The notes under the pieces: model-generated | Database searches by the model: none | What the model was told of the DNA's origin: nothing | The model's input: the letters and a program-made list of their open reading frames with translations, nothing else | Assembly: GCF_024708915.1 (NCBI RefSeq) | Contig: NZ_JANJXQ010000033.1 | Span: 1 to 38,531 of the forward strand | Source: Thiobacillus sp. | GTDB taxonomy: Bacteria; Pseudomonadota; Gammaproteobacteria; Burkholderiales; Thiobacillaceae | DNA: 38,531 bases | Reading direction: 5' to 3' | In this document: positions 9,692 to 16,951 of the stretch, piece after piece | Layout of the letters: every line of letters starts with the position of its first letter | Position numbering within the stretch: the stretch's first letter is position 1 | Position numbers and translations under genes: made by a program

Positions 9692-9706
9692 GCCGCCCCG
9701 GGCGGC
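9692..9706 (+). promoter_or_regulatory. GC-rich hairpin in the ffh leader
   Basis: GCCGCC (9692-9697) and GGCGGC (9701-9706) form a perfect 6-bp stem around a 3-base loop. It lies four bases before the AAGGA ribosome-binding site (9710-9714) of ffh. It could modulate access to the site or protect the 5' end. No function is shown. Confidence 0.3.
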
Positions 9707-9718
9707 AACAAGGAAACC

Positions 9719-11062
9719 ATGTTCGATAACCTCAGCGGGCGCCTCGCCGGCGTCGTCAAATCCCTGCGTGGCCAAGCCCGCATCACCGAAGCCAACGTGC
9801 AGGACACCCTGCGCCAGGTGCGCATGGCGCTGCTCGAGGCCGACGTTGCGCTGCCGGTGGTCAAGAGCTTCATCGATGCCGTGAAGGCCCGCGCGCTCGG
9901 CCAGGAAGTGCTCGCCAGCCTGTCGCCGGGGCAGGCGCTGATCGGCATCGTCCACGAGGAACTCACCCGCCTGATGGGCGGCGAAAACGCCGAACTCGAC
10001 CTCGCCGCCGCCCCGCCCGCCGTGATCCTCATGGCCGGCCTGCAGGGTTCGGGCAAGACCACCACCAGCGGCAAGCTGGCGCGCCTCCTGAAGCAGCGCA
10101 AGAAGAAGGTGCTGCTCACCTCGGCCGACGTCTACCGCCCGGCCGCCATCGACCAACTGCGCCAGCTCGGCCACCAGCTCGGCGTCGACTTCTTCGAGGC
10201 CGGCGACACGCGCGACCCGGTAGCAATCGCGCGCGCCGCCCAGGAGCACGCGCGCCGCCAGTTCTACGACGTCCTCATCGTCGACACCGCCGGCCGGCTG
10301 GCGATCGACGAGGCGATGATGAAGGAGATCCAGGCGTTGCACGCCACGGTCAAGCCGGTCGAGACGCTGTTCGTGGTCGACGCCATGCAGGGCCAGGACG
10401 CGGTCAACGTCGCCAAGGCCTTCAACGAGGCCCTGCCGCTCACCGGGGTGGTGCTGACCAAGCTCGACGGCGATGCCCGCGGCGGCGCTGCGCTGTCGGT
10501 GCGTCAGGTCACCGGCAAGCCGCTCAAGTTCGTCGGCGTCGGCGAAAAACCCGACGGCCTCGAACCGTTCCACCCCGAGCGCATGGCACAACGCATCCTC
10601 GGCATGGGCGATGTGCTCTCGCTGATCGAGCAGGCACAGGCCTCGGTCGATCTCGCCGAGGCGAAGAAGCTCGCCGACAAGGTCAAGAAAGGCAAGGACT
10701 TCGACCTCGAGGACTTCAAGGCGCAGATCCAGCAGATGCGGAAGATGGGTGGGCTCTCCGCACTGCTCGACAAGCTGCCCGGGGCCGGCCAGATGGCGAT
10801 CCCCGCGGGCGCCGACGAGAAGGCGATGAACCGCGTCGAGGGCATCATCAACAGCATGACCCCGCTCGAACGGCGCAAGCCCGAGCTCATCAAGGCCAGC
10901 CGCAAGCGCCGCATCGCCGCCGGCGCCGGGGTCCAGGTGCAGGAGGTCAACAAGCTGTTGAGCCAGTTCGAGCAGGCGCAGAAGATGATGAAGCGCATGG
11001 GCAAAGGCGGGCTCGGCAAGATGATGCGTGGCATGAAGGGGATGCTGCCCGGGATGCGTTAG
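9719..11062 (+). CDS. ffh: Signal recognition particle protein Ffh
   Basis: The SRP54 GTPase that, with 4.5S RNA, targets nascent inner-membrane proteins to FtsY and SecYEG. The 447 residues comprise an N domain (1-90), a G domain with P-loop GLQGSGKTT from 107, DTAGR near 190 and TKLDGDARGG, and a methionine-rich M domain from about 300 (MQKMGG-type segments, RRKPELIKASRKRRIAAG). The C-terminal tail is basic and rich in Met and Gly (KMMRGMKGMLPGMR). The start has a good AAGGA site. No 4.5S RNA gene is visible nearby. Confidence 0.97.
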   Translation: MFDNLSGRLAGVVKSLRGQARITEANVQDTLRQVRMALLEADVALPVVKSFIDAVKARALGQEVLASLSPGQALIGIVHEELTRLMGGENAELDLAAAPPAVILMAGLQGSGKTTTSGKLARLLKQRKKKVLLTSADVYRPAAIDQLRQLGHQLGVDFFEAGDTRDPVAIARAAQEHARRQFYDVLIVDTAGRLAIDEAMMKEIQALHATVKPVETLFVVDAMQGQDAVNVAKAFNEALPLTGVVLTKLDGDARGGAALSVRQVTGKPLKFVGVGEKPDGLEPFHPERMAQRILGMGDVLSLIEQAQASVDLAEAKKLADKVKKGKDFDLEDFKAQIQQMRKMGGLSALLDKLPGAGQMAIPAGADEKAMNRVEGIINSMTPLERRKPELIKASRKRRIAAGAGVQVQEVNKLLSQFEQAQKMMKRMGKGGLGKMMRGMKGMLPGMR

Positions 11063-11093
11063 GGGCCGCCACCGGGAAGCGCCTGGGTTGCGT

Positions 11094-12278
11094 TTACGCC
11101 CAGCGCCCTGCCCCGAGAATGCCAAGCACCACGCGTACACCACTGTATGCGAGCGATGAAAGGATGCGTCCTGGCCAGGGGCGCCGTTGCCAGTCGGCAG
11201 GCGCGAGCGCTTCGGCGCCGGCCAGAGCTGTATCGAGGCGGGTGCCGAGTTCACGCGCGAAGGTCTCGTCATCGGCAACGATATTCGCTTCCCGTGCCAG
11301 CAACAGGCTGAACGGGTCGATGTTGCTCGAACCAACGGTGGCCCAATGCCAGTCGACCAACGCCGCCTTGGCATGCAGTTCGCTTGCGTGGTACTCGTGG
11401 ATTTCCACGCCCGCTGTGAGCAATTCACGGTACAGCGCACGTGCAGCAAGCTGGAAGAAGGGGTGATCGGTATGACCCTGCACCAGCAGGCGTACTCGTA
11501 CACCGCGCGCCGCGGCACGCTTGAGCAATGTGCGGAAGCGGCGCCCCGGAAGGAAGTAGGCATTGGCGATGACAATATCGTGACGGGCGAGGGCGAGTGC
11601 CGCGAGGTACACCCGCTCGATGTCGTGACGGTGGGCGAAATTGTTGCGCACGACGAAGGCTGCACGGGTGCGGCCATCGGTCGGCCAGGATGGCTCGATG
11701 CGGACGCGCCGGTCGTTGCGTTGTAACCGGGTCAGCGCCACCAACTGCCACAGGCGACGCACGCTCCGATGGATGTCGGCCAGCAGCGGCCCCTGCACTT
11801 CAACACTGAAGTCGAGCCGAGGGGCGGCAAAACGAACCGGCTCGAAGTCGTCGATGAAATTCATGCCACCGAGGAAGGCGACACGAGCATCGACGACCAC
11901 AATCTTGCGGTGCAACCGGCGCAGGCTCCTTGGGTTGGCTTGCCAGCGGCCGACGAGGGGCCGATAGACGAGCACCTCCGCACCGGCGGTTTCGAGCGCG
12001 GCACGCCATTCAGCCGGCCAATCGCGCGAGCCGACCCCATCGATCATCACCCGCACCACAACACCCCGCCCTGCCGCACGCATCAGCGCATCACGCACCG
12101 CCACACCGCTCGGATCAGCATTGAAGATATAGGTCTCCACATGGATTTCCACCTTTGCCGCGTCGAGTGCCGCAACCAGCGCGGGAAAGAATTCGACACC
12201 GCTTTGCAGCAGGCGCACGTGGTTGCCCGATACCAGCTCGACACTGCGAAAAAAGCGTGTTCTCAGGCGCGTTTCCAT
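11094..12278 (-). CDS. clsB: Phospholipase D family cardiolipin synthase, ClsB-like
   Basis: A phosphatidyltransferase of the PLD superfamily that probably makes cardiolipin at the inner membrane. Two HKD motifs are intact: H123-x-K125-x4-D130 (RLHRKIVVVD) and H302-x-K304-x4-D309 (ELHAKAALVD), with GSSNIDP following the second. Long stretches resemble E. coli ClsB/YbhO (HVETYIFNAD, ERVYLAALALARHDIVIANAYFLPG). There is no N-terminal membrane helix, as in ClsB and unlike ClsA. I place the start at the ATG at 12278 (394 residues); a TTG at 12338 is possible. The upstream YbhP-like gene reproduces the E. coli ybhP-clsB pairing, and a YbhN-like flippase is absent here. Confidence 0.87.
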   Translation of the reverse strand: METRLRTRFFRSVELVSGNHVRLLQSGVEFFPALVAALDAAKVEIHVETYIFNADPSGVAVRDALMRAAGRGVVVRVMIDGVGSRDWPAEWRAALETAGAEVLVYRPLVGRWQANPRSLRRLHRKIVVVDARVAFLGGMNFIDDFEPVRFAAPRLDFSVEVQGPLLADIHRSVRRLWQLVALTRLQRNDRRVRIEPSWPTDGRTRAAFVVRNNFAHRHDIERVYLAALALARHDIVIANAYFLPGRRFRTLLKRAAARGVRVRLLVQGHTDHPFFQLAARALYRELLTAGVEIHEYHASELHAKAALVDWHWATVGSSNIDPFSLLLAREANIVADDETFARELGTRLDTALAGAEALAPADWQRRPWPGRILSSLAYSGVRVVLGILGAGRWA

Positions 12279-12406
12279 GAACCGCAGCTTACCCTGTCCA
12301 TTGACGTGACGGTTGCCCTCAATGCTCCGATAGCACAACGGCGGGAGTCGTTCCTTCCGATTACGGGCCGAGCCGCGTCATGCCGGCACATCGTGTTCAT
12401 CACGCC

Positions 12407-12427
12407 GCGGGGCGCCCGCCGCCCCGC
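12407..12427. repeat. Perfect GC-rich hairpin between the YbhP-like gene and clsB
   Basis: GCGGGGC (12407-12413) and GCCCCGC (12421-12427) are exact inverted copies around a 7-base loop. This is the only clear structure in the 230 bases between the two genes. No T-run follows on either strand, so it is not a typical intrinsic terminator. Confidence 0.4.
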
Positions 12428-12508
12428 AGGATCGGAGCCCGCGGCACGTTTGTCAGGCGCATCCGCCCCGGTCAACCCATCGACGCGGCAGTCCGCGCCC
12501 CGACGTCG

Positions 12509-13264
12509 TCAGCCCGTCGGGCTGAGCTTGGCAGTCAGCGCGGCGTGGTCGGAAATTCGGTGCCACGCATTCCCGGTATGGACGTGCGCGGACTCGATGC
12601 TGAAGCGGCGCACGTAGATGCGGTCCAGCTGAAACATGGGAAATATGGAAGGGTAGCTACGAGCGGGCCTGCCATGATGGGTTTCGAACACCTCCATCAA
12701 ACCGAGTTCATCCGCGAAATAGCGGCCGACCCGGACACGCCAGTCATTGAAATCGCCCGCAAGGATGAGTGGCGCGTCGTCGGGCACCATGGCGCGCACA
12801 CGCGCTGCGATCATCGCCAGCTGGCGGCGGCGTCCGCCCTCATTCAACGCCAGATGCACATTGATACAGTGAACCGGCATACCGACACCCGGCACCTCGA
12901 TCTCGCAATGCAACATGCCCCGGCTTTCGAAGGCATGGGCCGAGATGTCCTCGTTCTCCCACGACAGGATCCTGTGGCGCGACAGGATGGCGTTGCCATG
13001 GTGGCCGGTATCGTAGACGCAATTCTTGCCGTAGGCAAAGTCGGTGTAGACGTGGCCGGCGAGGAACTCGTGCTGCGGTTTGCTCGGCCAGTGCTGAAAG
13101 CGGCTGGCGCGCAGCCCGTGGCTGTGTTGCACTTCCTGCAGAAAGACGATGTCCGACCCGAGGGTGCCGAGGCGCTCGCGCAGCTCGTGGACGGTCAGTC
13201 GCCGGTTGAACTGCGACAGGCCCTTGTGGATGTTGTAGCTGGCGATCTGGATCGGTTGGGTCAT
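12509..13264 (-). CDS. Endonuclease/exonuclease/phosphatase family protein, YbhP-like
   Basis: A metal-dependent hydrolase of the EEP superfamily, 251 residues (E. coli YbhP has 253). Catalytic landmarks are N11 in SYNIHKG, E44 in FLQEVQ, D171 and N173 in GDFNDW, and D239-H240 in SDHAAL. No signal peptide or membrane helix is seen. The substrate is unknown; the conserved pairing with a ClsB-type synthase suggests a lipid-linked phosphodiester, which is inference. It begins 9 bases after the nudB stop. A TATAAT on the minus strand ends only 9 bases before the ATG, raising the possibility of a leaderless transcript. Confidence 0.85.
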   Translation of the reverse strand: MTQPIQIASYNIHKGLSQFNRRLTVHELRERLGTLGSDIVFLQEVQHSHGLRASRFQHWPSKPQHEFLAGHVYTDFAYGKNCVYDTGHHGNAILSRHRILSWENEDISAHAFESRGMLHCEIEVPGVGMPVHCINVHLALNEGGRRRQLAMIAARVRAMVPDDAPLILAGDFNDWRVRVGRYFADELGLMEVFETHHGRPARSYPSIFPMFQLDRIYVRRFSIESAHVHTGNAWHRISDHAALTAKLSPTG

Positions 13265-13273
13265 ATCGTCTAA

Positions 13274-13714
13274 TTATATTCGTCCCGGTAGCTCGCGAAT
13301 GGCGGCAGCGTTGCTGGGGGAAAAACAGCGCTCGGCGGCGGCCTGCCAGGGCAGCCAGCAGTGCTGGGTGTGCTCGCCTGGCGCCAGGATGACCGGTGCC
13401 GGGACGGGAAGTTTCAGGCCGAATACGTGCTCGGTGTTGTGGGTAACGCCGGGAGCGTAGCGGTGGCGCCAGCGCGGGTAGATTTCGTAGCACGTCTCGA
13501 TGCCCCAGGCAGTGAGTTCGTGGGCGGCGGCGTCGAGCCCGGTTTCCTCGCGGAGTTCGCGGACGGCAGTCTCGAACAGGGTTTCGCCGGGATCCTGCGA
13601 GCCGGTGACCGACTGCCAGAAGCCCGGTGCGTCGGTGCGTTCCATCAGCAACACCTGGCCGTCGGCAGTGTGGACGACGACCAGCACGGATACGGGAATT
13701 TTGTAGACGGTCAC
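13274..13714 (-). CDS. nudB: Dihydroneopterin triphosphate diphosphatase (Nudix)
   Basis: Removes pyrophosphate from dihydroneopterin triphosphate in folate synthesis; the E. coli enzyme also hydrolyses dATP. The 146 residues carry a complete Nudix box from G38 (GSQDPGE, then REL at 52-54 and REETG at 55-59). Context and the YEIYPRWRHRYAPGVTHN segment are as in NudB. The start is a GTG at 13714 that overlaps the stop of the upstream DUF2322-like gene as GTGA, so translation is probably coupled. It stands downstream of aspS, a common betaproteobacterial order. Confidence 0.92.
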   Translation of the reverse strand: MTVYKIPVSVLVVVHTADGQVLLMERTDAPGFWQSVTGSQDPGETLFETAVRELREETGLDAAAHELTAWGIETCYEIYPRWRHRYAPGVTHNTEHVFGLKLPVPAPVILAPGEHTQHCWLPWQAAAERCFSPSNAAAIRELPGRI

Positions 13715-14016
13715 TCGATGCGGGCGTTGAGCGGCGCGCCGCTGGCCATGAGGCCGATGAGGCGGTCGATGTTGGGATGCTTGCCGGGATGGCGGCTGGC
13801 GTCCTCGGTGTGCTCGGCGAAGATGGCCAGCCCCTCGGCCGCGGCCTCTGCGTTGATCGCGCCGTATTGCTGCAGCAGATAGGCATACACGCGAAACGAC
13901 CCGGCGCTGCCGGGCGCGTTGGCGATGGTGCCGACCTCGGCGCCGGCGGCATCGGTGAGGACGATCCGGGTGCCGGCGAATTCAGGCAGGGTTTTCAGGG
14001 TATCGGCGAATTTCAT
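13711..14016 (-). CDS. Small conserved protein, probably DUF2322 family
   Basis: A 101-residue cytoplasmic-looking protein with no signal peptide or membrane helix. It begins MKFADTLKTLPEFAG and contains AGSFRVYAYLLQQYGAIN and a later HTEDASRHPGKHPNIDRL stretch, a pattern I associate with DUF2322. The family name is from memory and not checked. No catalytic motif is evident. A good AAGGA site lies 8 bases before the ATG. The stop overlaps the nudB GTG, so both proteins should be made from one message. The function is unknown; a folate or nucleotide link would rest on context alone. Confidence 0.75.
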   Translation of the reverse strand: MKFADTLKTLPEFAGTRIVLTDAAGAEVGTIANAPGSAGSFRVYAYLLQQYGAINAEAAAEGLAIFAEHTEDASRHPGKHPNIDRLIGLMASGAPLNARIE

Positions 14017-14049
14017 TTCGATTCCTTCGCAGGCGGCGCGGGTCCAAAT

Positions 14050-14125
14050 TGTGGGAGGCCCGCCCTCGGGCCGATTGCCGGCAATCGCACTGTGCGGGCA
14101 ATCGCGCCGGGGCGGCGCTCCTACG
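14050..14125. repeat. Inverted pair of REP-like elements (REPIN-like)
   Basis: Two related palindromic units face each other in the gap between the aspS stop and the DUF2322-like gene. Unit one (14050-14079) reads TGTGGGAGGCCCG... and folds as GGCCCG/CGGGCC. Unit two, on the other strand (14125-14097), reads CGTAGGAGCGCCG... and folds as GCGCCG/CGGCGC. Both end in GATTGCC, and unit one continues into the perfect palindrome GATTGCCGGCAATC (14073-14086). The GTAGGAG-hairpin-GATTG form is that of REP sequences mobilised by REP-associated transposases. No such transposase is in the window. Confidence 0.7.
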
Positions 14126-14133
14126 AGCGCGCG

Positions 14134-15927
14134 TCAAGCGGCCTTGTCGCTGCCCGCCGGGTTGCGCAGGCGGATGTGCAGCTCGCGCAACTGCTTGTCG
14201 TCGACCACGTTGGGGGCGTTGGTCATGAGGCAGGAGGCGCGCTGGGTCTTGGGGAAGGCGATGACGTCGCGGATGGACTCGGCGCCGGTCATCAGGGTGA
14301 CCAGGCGATCGAGACCGAAGGCGAGGCCGCCGTGCGGCGGCGCGCCGTACTGCAGGGCGTCGAGCAGGAAACCGAATTTCTCGCGGCGTTCCTCGGCGCC
14401 GATGTTGAGCGCGGCGAACACCTTCTCCTGCACCACCTCACGATGGATACGCACTGAGCCGCCGCCGACTTCCCAGCCGTTCAGTACCATGTCGTAGGCT
14501 TTCGACAAGCACTTGCCCGGATCGGTCGCAAGCCAGTCCTCGTGGCCGTCCTTCGGCGCGGTGAAGGGATGGTGCAGCGCGTCCCAGCGGTTCTCGTCCT
14601 CGTTGTATTCGAACATGGGGAAATCGACCACCCACAGCGGCGCCCAGGCGCGGCCGTCGAGGTGGCCCTTCTCATGGCCAACCTTGAGGCGCAGCGCGCC
14701 GAGCGCATCGTTCACCACCTTGGCGCGGTCGGCGCCGAAAAAGACGAGGTCGCCGTTCTGCGCGCCGGTGCGCTCGATGACGGCTTTCAGCGACGCTTCG
14801 GACAGGTTCTTGACGATGGGCGACTGCAGGCCCGCTTCGTTCAACTGGCTGACGTCGTTGACCTTGATGTAGGCGAGGCCCTTGGCGCCGTAGATCTTGA
14901 CGAATTCGGTGTAGCCGTCGATCTCGCTGCGGGTGAGCGCAGCGCCGCCAGGGATGCGCAGCGCGGCGACGCGGCCTTTCGGATCGCTGGCCGGGCCGGA
15001 GAAGACCTTGAACGCAACGTCCTTCATCACATCGCCGACATCGACGATGTCCAGCGTCACCCGCATGTCGGGCTTGTCGGAGCCGTAGCGGTTCATCGCT
15101 TCGTGATAGGTCATGCGCGGGAAGGGATTCGGCAGTTCGATGCCCTGCGCCTTCTGCATCATGTCGCGGATCATGCCCTCGACGAGATTCATGATCTCCT
15201 CCTCGCCCATGAACGAGGTTTCCAGGTCGACCTGGGTGAACTCGGGCTGGCGGTCGGCGCGCAGGTCTTCGTCGCGGAAGCACTTGGTGATCTGGAAGTA
15301 GCGATCGAAGCCCGATACCATCAGCAGTTGCTTGAACAGCTGCGGCGACTGCGGCAGTGCGTAGAACATGCCGTCGTGCACGCGGGACGGCACCAGGTAG
15401 TCGCGCGCGCCTTCCGGGGTGGAGCGTGTCAGCATCGGCGTCTCGACCTCGATGAAGCCGTGGGTGTCGAGGTAGTCGCGCATCAGCTTGGACACGCGAT
15501 AACGCAGACGCATGTTCTTCTGCATCGGCTCGCGGCGCAGGTCGAGGTAGCGATACTGCAGGCGGATGTTCTCGTTGATGGTCTCGTCGTCGAGCTGGAA
15601 CGGCGGTGTGAGCGAAGGGTTGAGGATCTCGATGCCCTGCGCCAGCACCTCGACCATGCCGGTCGCCTGGTTGGGGTTCTCGGTGCCGGCGGGGCGCGGC
15701 CTCACCTTGCCCACGATCTTCAGCACGAATTCGGCGCGCACGTCCTCGGCCAGCCTGAACGCATCCGGGGTGTCGGGATCGACCACCACCTGCACCTGGC
15801 CCTCGCGGTCCCTGAGGTCGATGAAGATGACGCCGCCGTGGTCGCGCCGGCGGTGCGCCCAGCCGCACAGGGTGACGCTGTTGCCGATGTCGACGGCGGA
15901 AACCCCGCCGCAGTAGTGAGTACGCAT
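14134..15927 (-). CDS. aspS: Aspartyl-tRNA synthetase, bacterial type
   Basis: A class II synthetase that charges tRNA-Asp. From the ATG at 15927, with AGGA about 8 bases upstream, the product is 597 residues, the usual bacterial length. It has an N-terminal OB-fold anticodon-binding domain ([15 protein letters not shown]...[11 protein letters not shown]). Motif 2 is [19 protein letters not shown], a GAD insertion domain follows, and motif 3 is [18 protein letters not shown]. Whether it is discriminating or also charges tRNA-Asn cannot be told from what I see. It follows the DUF502 gene by 8 bases and is followed by the REP pair. Confidence 0.96.
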   Translation of the reverse strand: MRTHYCGGVSAVDIGNSVTLCGWAHRRRDHGGVIFIDLRDREGQVQVVVDPDTPDAFRLAEDVRAEFVLKIVGKVRPRPAGTENPNQATGMVEVLAQGIEILNPSLTPPFQLDDETINENIRLQYRYLDLRREPMQKNMRLRYRVSKLMRDYLDTHGFIEVETPMLTRSTPEGARDYLVPSRVHDGMFYALPQSPQLFKQLLMVSGFDRYFQITKCFRDEDLRADRQPEFTQVDLETSFMGEEEIMNLVEGMIRDMMQKAQGIELPNPFPRMTYHEAMNRYGSDKPDMRVTLDIVDVGDVMKDVAFKVFSGPASDPKGRVAALRIPGGAALTRSEIDGYTEFVKIYGAKGLAYIKVNDVSQLNEAGLQSPIVKNLSEASLKAVIERTGAQNGDLVFFGADRAKVVNDALGALRLKVGHEKGHLDGRAWAPLWVVDFPMFEYNEDENRWDALHHPFTAPKDGHEDWLATDPGKCLSKAYDMVLNGWEVGGGSVRIHREVVQEKVFAALNIGAEERREKFGFLLDALQYGAPPHGGLAFGLDRLVTLMTGAESIRDVIAFPKTQRASCLMTNAPNVVDDKQLRELHIRLRNPAGSDKAA

Positions 15928-15935
15928 GATTTTTC

Positions 15936-16538
15936 CTATTGAGTCAGGGTGCGCGCCTCGCCCGAGGCGACGCCCATCGAGATGATGTATTTCAGCGCGC
16001 GGTCGACGGACACGTCCAGTTCGACGACCTCGCTTCGTTTCACATAAAAATAGAAACCGTTGACCGGGCTCGGCGTGGTAGGGATGAACACCGCGACGTG
16101 CTCGTCCGGCAGCGCACGCGCGACCTCGTCCGGGACGTTGGTCTGGAACGCCAGCGACCAGGCCTGCGGATGCGGATAGCGCACCAGCAGCACCTTGCGG
16201 AACGCGTGGCCGTTGCCCGACAGCAGCGTGTCGGACACCTGCTTGACGCCACCGTAGATGGACTTCACGACCGGGATGCGAATAAGCAGGCGCTCCCAAA
16301 AATCGACGATTTTCTGGCCGAAGAAGTTGGTGGCGAACACGCCGGTGAGCAGGATCACCACCAGGGTAAGAATCACCCCCAGTCCGGGAATGCGCATGCC
16401 GATCCAAGCCTCCGGCTGCCAGTCCGACGGCAGAATGGTCAGGCTCTGGTCGAGCGTGCCGATCAGGAGATGGAGTACCCACAGGGTGATGCCGAGGGGT
16501 ACCCAGATCAACAAGCCAGTGACGAAATAGCGCTTCAT
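15936..16538 (-). CDS. DUF502 family inner-membrane protein
   Basis: A 200-residue protein with two N-terminal membrane helices ([20 protein letters not shown] and [20 protein letters not shown]) and a soluble C-terminal domain with the family's [14 protein letters not shown] and [13 protein letters not shown] segments. The function is unknown. It lies directly before aspS, its usual place in betaproteobacteria. The frame extends upstream to 16577, but that extension is made of a terminator hairpin, so the ATG at 16538 is preferred. Confidence 0.88.
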   Translation of the reverse strand: MKRYFVTGLLIWVPLGITLWVLHLLIGTLDQSLTILPSDWQPEAWIGMRIPGLGVILTLVVILLTGVFATNFFGQKIVDFWERLLIRIPVVKSIYGGVKQVSDTLLSGNGHAFRKVLLVRYPHPQAWSLAFQTNVPDEVARALPDEHVAVFIPTTPSPVNGFYFYVKRSEVVELDVSVDRALKYIISMGVASGEARTLTQ

Positions 16539-16550
16539 CGGGGGCGTATC

Positions 16551-16586
16551 AAAAACAAAGAAGCGGGCGGCTTGCACCGCCCGCTT
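16551..16586 (-). terminator. Strong intrinsic terminator after fmdB
   Basis: AAGCGGGCGG (16561-16570) pairs perfectly with CCGCCCGCTT (16577-16586) around a 6-base loop. Read on the minus strand the stem is followed by CTTTGTTTTT. It lies 18 bases beyond the fmdB stop and would end that transcript before DUF502-aspS. Confidence 0.85.
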
Positions 16587-16604
16587 CCCGGTTGGGTCGC
16601 GTCC

Positions 16605-16862
16605 TCAGTGGCAGGCCGGACAGGCACTGGTGCCGCACGCGTGCGACGGTGCCTCGGGCTTTGATTCCGCAGGCTTGTTGCCGCCCTTGAAATCGGTGGC
16701 ATACCAGCCGGTACCCTTGAGGGCGAAGCCGGCCGCCGTGACCTGCTTGGCGTAGTCGGGCTTGCCACACGACGGACACACCGTCAGCACGGCATCGGAC
16801 ACTTTCTGCATTTCGTCCTGCGCAAAACCGCACGCACTGCATTTGTAGGCATAGATCGGCAT
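16605..16862 (-). CDS. FmdB family zinc-ribbon regulatory-type protein
   Basis: An 85-residue protein beginning MPIYAYKCSACG, with two CxxC pairs (C8/C11 and C29/C32) that form the FmdB zinc ribbon. It also has the family's GWYATDF segment and a short cysteine-rich tail (CGTSACPACH) that could bind a second metal. The role is unclear; FmdB was named as a putative regulator of formamidase. The start at 16862 has a GGAG site 8 bases upstream. Position before DUF502 and aspS is conserved in betaproteobacteria, but here a strong terminator separates it from them. Confidence 0.9.
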   Translation of the reverse strand: MPIYAYKCSACGFAQDEMQKVSDAVLTVCPSCGKPDYAKQVTAAGFALKGTGWYATDFKGGNKPAESKPEAPSHACGTSACPACH

Positions 16863-16893
16863 GAAAATTCTCCGACAATCAAGAAGTTGCGCC

Positions 16894-16922
16894 ATTATAC
16901 CCGCAAGCGCACCAGACCGAAA
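16894..16922 (-). promoter_or_regulatory. Candidate promoter of fmdB
   Basis: A perfect TATAAT lies on the minus strand (16899-16894), with a poor -35 (TTTCGG, 16922-16917) at 17 bases. Transcription would begin about 25 bases before the fmdB ATG. Copies of AAATTCTCCG (16865-16874) and its inverse CGGAGAATTT (16935-16944) flank the promoter. Confidence 0.5.
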
Positions 16923-16951
16923 TCGGGACTTTTACGGAGAATTTCAAGCCG

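Noticed and set aside
9671..11677. 668-codon minus-strand frame across ffh
   Set aside because: Shadow of ffh and the clsB end. Its composition is Leu/Asp/His/Gln-rich and unlike a real protein.
14134..16482. Extended aspS reading of 782 codons suggesting a fusion with an N-terminal domain
   Set aside because: The extra 185 codons are the DUF502 gene read in another frame. The ATG at 15927 with AGGA upstream gives a standard AspRS.
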